A program made the translations under genes and the position numbers. 64,000 nt of DNA from Allacma fusca (lineage: Eukaryota > Arthropoda > Collembola > Symphypleona > Sminthuridae), in assembly GCA_947179485.1 (NCBI GenBank), contig OX359247.1, positions 42,508,801-42,572,800 of the forward strand, in the 5' to 3' direction. Below, piece after piece: positions 60,013 to 64,000 of the stretch. The stretch's first letter is position 1; each line of letters opens with the position of its first letter. A model generated the notes under the pieces. That model saw only the letters and a program-made list of their open reading frames with translations, made no database searches and was not told the origin of the DNA.

Positions 60013-61049
60013 ATGTTGCGAAAATTAATCGTTATCGTATTGCTCATGCAAGTTTTTGTGAGTATTTTGTATTTCTTTAATGCTTGTCGCTATTTTTGAA
60101 TATTATTGAATAATTCTAGATTAACAATCATTATTATTATATGTTTAAATGAAACTTGTCTTTAAACTTTGAATATTTAGAAAGGTACAGAGCAGATGAA
60201 GGATGCAGATGCAGCCAAATGCAAAGGACACGATATTAATATCGATGATGACGATATGGTAGTGATTTTGGATTGTGCTGCTGACCTCCAAATCACATCA
60301 AAGGCGGATTTAACTCCAGAGAAAATGCCTGTGAGTAATTACTCATTTCCCAAATCGCACCATTTAACTCTATAATCTACAGTCGTTTTCAAATTTTAAT
60401 CAATACTTTCTCTAAATTTTCAGTGCTTCGGAAAATGCATTATTGAGAAAAAAGGATTTGTAAGTTTGAATTTACGTTAATTTTTTTTATGTTTGAAAGT
60501 ATATATTGTGTGACTACAACAACATTCCTTTTTGCAAACTGAATTAACGTTAATTTACGTATAGATTGACGCCGAGGGCAAGCCTAATAAGGCCAAAATC
60601 GTTGAAAATGTGGACGCCAAATTGCCCGATGCACTTAAAGCGGAAGTCATGAAATATTTGACGGCTTGCTTAGATGAACACGGTAAGTTTTTTTGTGCTT
60701 TCTAAAATGCATTTTGTTGAACTTCAGAGTTATTGGAGCTTATATAAATTTAATATTTTGTCATAAAACAATATTTAGTAATAATTCAATAATTATACTT
60801 GATATTTGCATACCCATTTTTTAGGCCCTAAAGTACAGGGAGATGATAAAACTTGCAAAACTTATCAACCCCTTACGGATTGCATTCATCAGGCATACCT
60901 GAAGGTAAATCTATAGGTTTTTAATTAAACTATGGTGTGTTGGAAATGTTGGAATGTATATAATTACATACATACACACATTCAGCTGCAATTTTAAGTG
61001 AACTATTTCAAATTATGCTTTTATATTTCAGATCTGTGTCGATGGTTAA
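60013..61049 (+). CDS. Odorant-binding-like protein (PBP/GOBP family), copy 2
   Basis: Six exons (60013-60057, 60181-60330, 60424-60459, 60565-60682, 60825-60904, 61032-61049) give 148 residues. Exon 1 is a short signal peptide (MLRKLIVIVLLMQVF). Cysteines match copy 1 one for one: AAKCKGHD, LDCAADL, CFGKC, TACLDEHG, CKTYQPLTDC and ICVDG. Exons 3 to 6 have identical lengths (36, 118, 80, 18 nt) and phases in both genes, proving tandem duplication; divergence of the residues shows it is not recent. The N-terminal region is more acidic than in copy 1 (DINIDDDDM), so ligand range may differ. AATAAA is at 61184. Confidence 0.9.
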
Positions 61050-62961
61050 ATATGGTCGTCAGGGTCATTATTAACCTTGTCACGGCTCGAGATATCTACT
61101 CAGCTTTGTTTTACCATTTTCCTAATATTATACGGACTACGCAAATATTCTGAACTAAAAATTGTTTTTCATTTTTATCTATGAATAAATTTCCCCAATG
61201 CATTACCTAACTTCAGCTGCAAAGAAATCAAGATATATGGAATGATTGCATACATGTATCATCGTTCATTATTATGTATGAAACGCATACTATAAATAAT
61301 TAATTCGTGGTTATGTATACAACCTATACCCAATCCATAAGAGTTGTCAACATGAAATTTCCTTCGATATTATTTACACATAATTTATATTTGTGCAAGG
61401 TCTATTACATAAAGCACTGTTTTTTAATGCTGTTTTTTAATATTTTTTTATTTTCTCAATAATATTTAAATGAATTACAAATTTTTGAGCAAATTACACA
61501 AACAAATTCGGATTCAATACCTCTAGCTTCAACATGAAGTCCGATTGTTTTAATTTATAATAAATTAGATTTAAAAAAAAACTACGGAATGAATGGACCA
61601 TATACTTACATATGTTTGTTTATACATATATGTATAAACATACATATGTATATGGTTGGTATGTTATGTTGTAATGTTTAAAAGAATTTTCAATTATGTC
61701 AATTTTATTTTGCAGCCTTCCATCAACGAAGTGGGAAACTTTGCTGTTGCAAGGGCGTCATATCACGTGAATAAATGATTTGTCCGAAACCTTGTTATGA
61801 TAAATATAATTACAGGATGCGAGAACAAAAACGCTAAAAAGATATCACTGCCTTCCGTTCCTACTACTAACTGCGTGTTTGAAGGTGGCTGTACTACTGC
61901 GTGATGTGATACATTTTCAATTTTAAAGTAATATCTGCACGAAATTTAATTTGCAAATGCATTGGATACCATACAACCTTCATAAAAAATCAAGAAAGAG
62001 TTTACAACAACAGATGAACACAGTACAATAAATGCACCTCACGTCACCCTGTCAGGTAATATTATTAAGGTCAAGATGAGGTCACTCCATTTGAGTAACA
62101 TTCCAAACTTGATTAGTTATAAATCGTGCTAAAAATGTAATTAATTGGATGAAAGCAATTAATAAAAGTCTCAAATGTAATCCACACAATGATTGAATAA
62201 GATAACCCGAAGGCTGATTATTTATTCAAAATTAAACTGAAAACGAAATGATAATTACTTCAACAATAACTTCAGAAACTTAAAAATAGAACAAAAGGGG
62301 AATCTCAGAGGATTCTAAAAATCAAACAGAAAGGAATAACTCTCAGTCTAAGACTGAGGTTCGCAAATAAGATTTGCACACACTTTAACACTGTCGTGTG
62401 TGATTCATACATCATTACATCATTTCATGAGATGAGACGCGTCCAAAAGTGGAGCGTGAGAAGTCCCTCGTCAGGGATTCTTTACTCTGCTCTAGACGCA
62501 GCTAGAGCTGACCTTTAACACTAATAACAATTTTATTACATGACTAAAATCACTTCTTACAACTACACTTCTTACAACTATGTATTTATACCTTACATCC
62601 CGGGGTCCGGGAAAAACATTTTGTCCTCAAAATGTGAACAATTTTATGACGAATAAAATATAAGTGACCAAAATTATGTCAAAATGATACCATAATAAGT
62701 ACTTGTAAAGTACAAACCTGAAAAAGATAGAGTAGATAGTTACAGCAAGAGAAAAACAGAGACAAAAGATTGGTTTTGTGTTTTTCATTTATACTTACAC
62801 TTGATAATTTACAAGGAAGGCATTATCAAGTTTGCTTCACTATTGGAAGCCACTTAAAACTATGACAATTTGTTGAATTTCATAATTCTAAGCACTAAAT
62901 ACTGACTAAAAATATTTTTAACACCACACTTTTATATCCACAAGCACTCTATTGATGAAAG
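61050..62961. other. Spacer, no gene seen
   Basis: AT-rich spacer. A roughly 50-bp near-perfect palindrome centred near 61632 (TTTATACATATATGTATAAA) is the only notable structure. Confidence 0.35.
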
Positions 62962-63642
62962 TCAATAAGCACGGGGGAAGGTAACAACGGGAACAGGATG
63001 CTGGGCGTTGTTATTTTCTTCAGGAGTTGACACGAAGACGGCCTGCTGGAGGTGTCCGTGTTGACGCGAAGAGGTGTGGCGATAACGGTAACACCCGTAA
63101 ATGATTAAAAGTAATCCAAAAAGAGTAAAGAAAACAATACCAGTTATGGAGAAAATTCTGAATTCCAAATTATAATCACCGGTGCCGAGGCCAACTTCAA
63201 GTTGAGGGGTTGGAATGACGGCAGGGATGACTGGAAGTTTCAAAGACTGCTCTTGTGCAGTCGGAGGGGCTGGTGTAGCTTTGGTGGACTTTACGACGTC
63301 CTCAAAATTGAAAGTTTTAGGGTCGGCAATCAGCATGAGTTGGAGTAGTTTGAAATCTTGTATAGCTTGTTCCATGGGCGACAAAGTCACGTTAGGGCTA
63401 AAATTAACACTTTCACTCGCACTAGTAACATCTTCTTTGAGAAGTTGATGAGGAGGAAGGTTTTGATTGAAGGTATTAGAAGGTGAAGGCACAAAATCAA
63501 GCACTTTAGCAATTACGGGAGGAGCAAGCACAAAACCGGCTCCAAGAGCCATCACTTTTAATGCATTAGCACGCTTTTTCTTATTGATGTCAGTGATAAA
63601 AGGATTTGGGGCAACTTTAGAATGAAGTGTGTTAATACTCAC
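62962..63642 (-). CDS. Unrecognised single-pass membrane protein (start uncertain)
   Basis: I do not recognise this protein. The minus-strand frame is open for about 226 codons to the stop at 62962. It has a hydrophobic stretch near the N-terminal side (VMALGAGFVLAPPVIAKVL), a Pro/Ser/Thr-rich middle (PSPSNTF, TKATPAPPTAQE), a strong membrane helix (ITGIVFFTLFGLLLIIYGCY), a basic stop-transfer (RYRHTSSRQH) and a cytoplasmic tail ending PVVTFPRAY. No ATG fits a natural start at the 5' side. The frame is open upstream of 63642 only through a GTG, so an upstream exon is likely. A Ser-rich frame at 63639-63977 ends at a good donor (TC|GTGAGT) and may be that exon, but I found no acceptor giving a consistent phase. 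Confidence 0.6.
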   Translation of the reverse strand: MSINTLHSKVAPNPFITDINKKKRANALKVMALGAGFVLAPPVIAKVLDFVPSPSNTFNQNLPPHQLLKEDVTSASESVNFSPNVTLSPMEQAIQDFKLLQLMLIADPKTFNFEDVVKSTKATPAPPTAQEQSLKLPVIPAVIPTPQLEVGLGTGDYNLEFRIFSITGIVFFTLFGLLLIIYGCYRYRHTSSRQHGHLQQAVFVSTPEENNNAQHPVPVVTFPRAY

Positions 63643-63977
63643 GATACTACGACCTTTGTGGAGGAATCACTAACTTTTGGTTGAACTGTGGAGACATATG
63701 TGACCGAGTCGTCGGAGGAGTCCCCGGAAATCGGGACGACGATTCCTGGTGATGAGGCGGATTCTCCGAAGAGTGCGGAGGCCGGCTCATCGTGCTCGTT
63801 GTGGAAGAAACTGTCGTGGACGGAAGTCCCGAACGGAGCACTTCGAAGGAGGGAAGGCGATATGCAGGAGCCTCGTTCCGCACGCGAATTGGATCGCTTT
63901 GAGCGGGTCGGATTAACGATAGGTTTTTGAACTGACACTGGGGGTGAGTCATTTTTGGGGTGGAAAAATCTTGGCAC
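63639..63977 (-). other. Possible upstream exon of the membrane-protein gene
   Basis: A Ser/Pro-rich frame (SSPGIVVPISGDSSDDSVTY, then VQPKVSDSSTKVVV) runs into a GTGAGT donor at about 63640. A second minus-strand frame over the same bases is also open, so which is coding is undecided. It may continue past the window end. Confidence 0.3.
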
Positions 63978-64000
63978 GCCGGAGGTACCGGGTTGGGGTG

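Overview
This window reads as nuclear DNA from an animal, most likely an arthropod. The genes have spliced exons with GT/AG introns of roughly 60-700 bp, AT-rich introns and spacers, and many non-autonomous transposons. A pair of PBP/GOBP-type odorant-binding-like genes points to a hexapod. A non-insect hexapod such as a springtail is possible, but that is only a guess. A 200-base run of N shows a draft assembly.

Layout. 0-15 kb: the 5' half of a DDX11/CHL1 helicase gene (minus), a JmjC protein with two C-terminal zinc fingers (plus), PRPF18 (plus), and an MsrA-type methionine sulfoxide reductase (plus) with an in-frame TGA exactly where the catalytic cysteine belongs, so probably a selenoprotein. 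Four short terminal-inverted-repeat elements lie between these genes: two hAT-like with 8-bp target duplications, one pogo/Tigger-like, one with TTAA ends. 15.8-18.8 kb: a 961-residue Pro/Ser/Asn-rich protein that I do not recognise. 19.4-25.4 kb: two tandem minus-strand paralogues of a membrane-anchored REXO4-like DEDDh exonuclease, one with its active site intact and one with it lost. 26.6-28.6 kb: CANT1-type apyrase (minus). 29.5-31.2 kb: a fold-back repeat with a 15-bp minisatellite core. 31.3-34.4 kb: PLD6/Zucchini (minus) and DUS4L (plus), divergent. 34.4-41.3 kb: about 7 kb with no gene I can defend. 41.4-43.2 kb: an unrecognised charged, probably nuclear protein. 44.3 kb: a 77-residue secretory/membrane microprotein. 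45.5-46.0 kb: a frameshifted 3' end of an R2-type non-LTR retrotransposon. 47.8-49.2 kb: eIF4E2/4EHP (plus). 49.5-51.1 kb: a short-chain dehydrogenase (minus). 52.7-53.1 kb: a secreted Gly/Tyr/His-rich protein (minus). 54.2-54.9 kb: a perfect 125-bp inverted repeat around the assembly gap, with tRNA-like modules inside. 57.2-61.0 kb: two odorant-binding-like genes with identical exon structure (plus). 62.9-64 kb: an unrecognised single-pass membrane protein (minus).

Most genes are unrelated housekeeping genes (DNA repair helicase, spliceosome, tRNA modification, cap binding, redox repair, nucleotidase, piRNA nuclease) with no operon logic. The two local families, exonucleases and odorant-binding-like proteins, arose by tandem duplication. 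The strongest candidates for something new are the selenocysteine MsrA and the active/inactive pair of membrane-tethered DEDDh exonucleases. Exon boundaries were read by eye from splice sites and frame continuity, so each could be off by a few bases.
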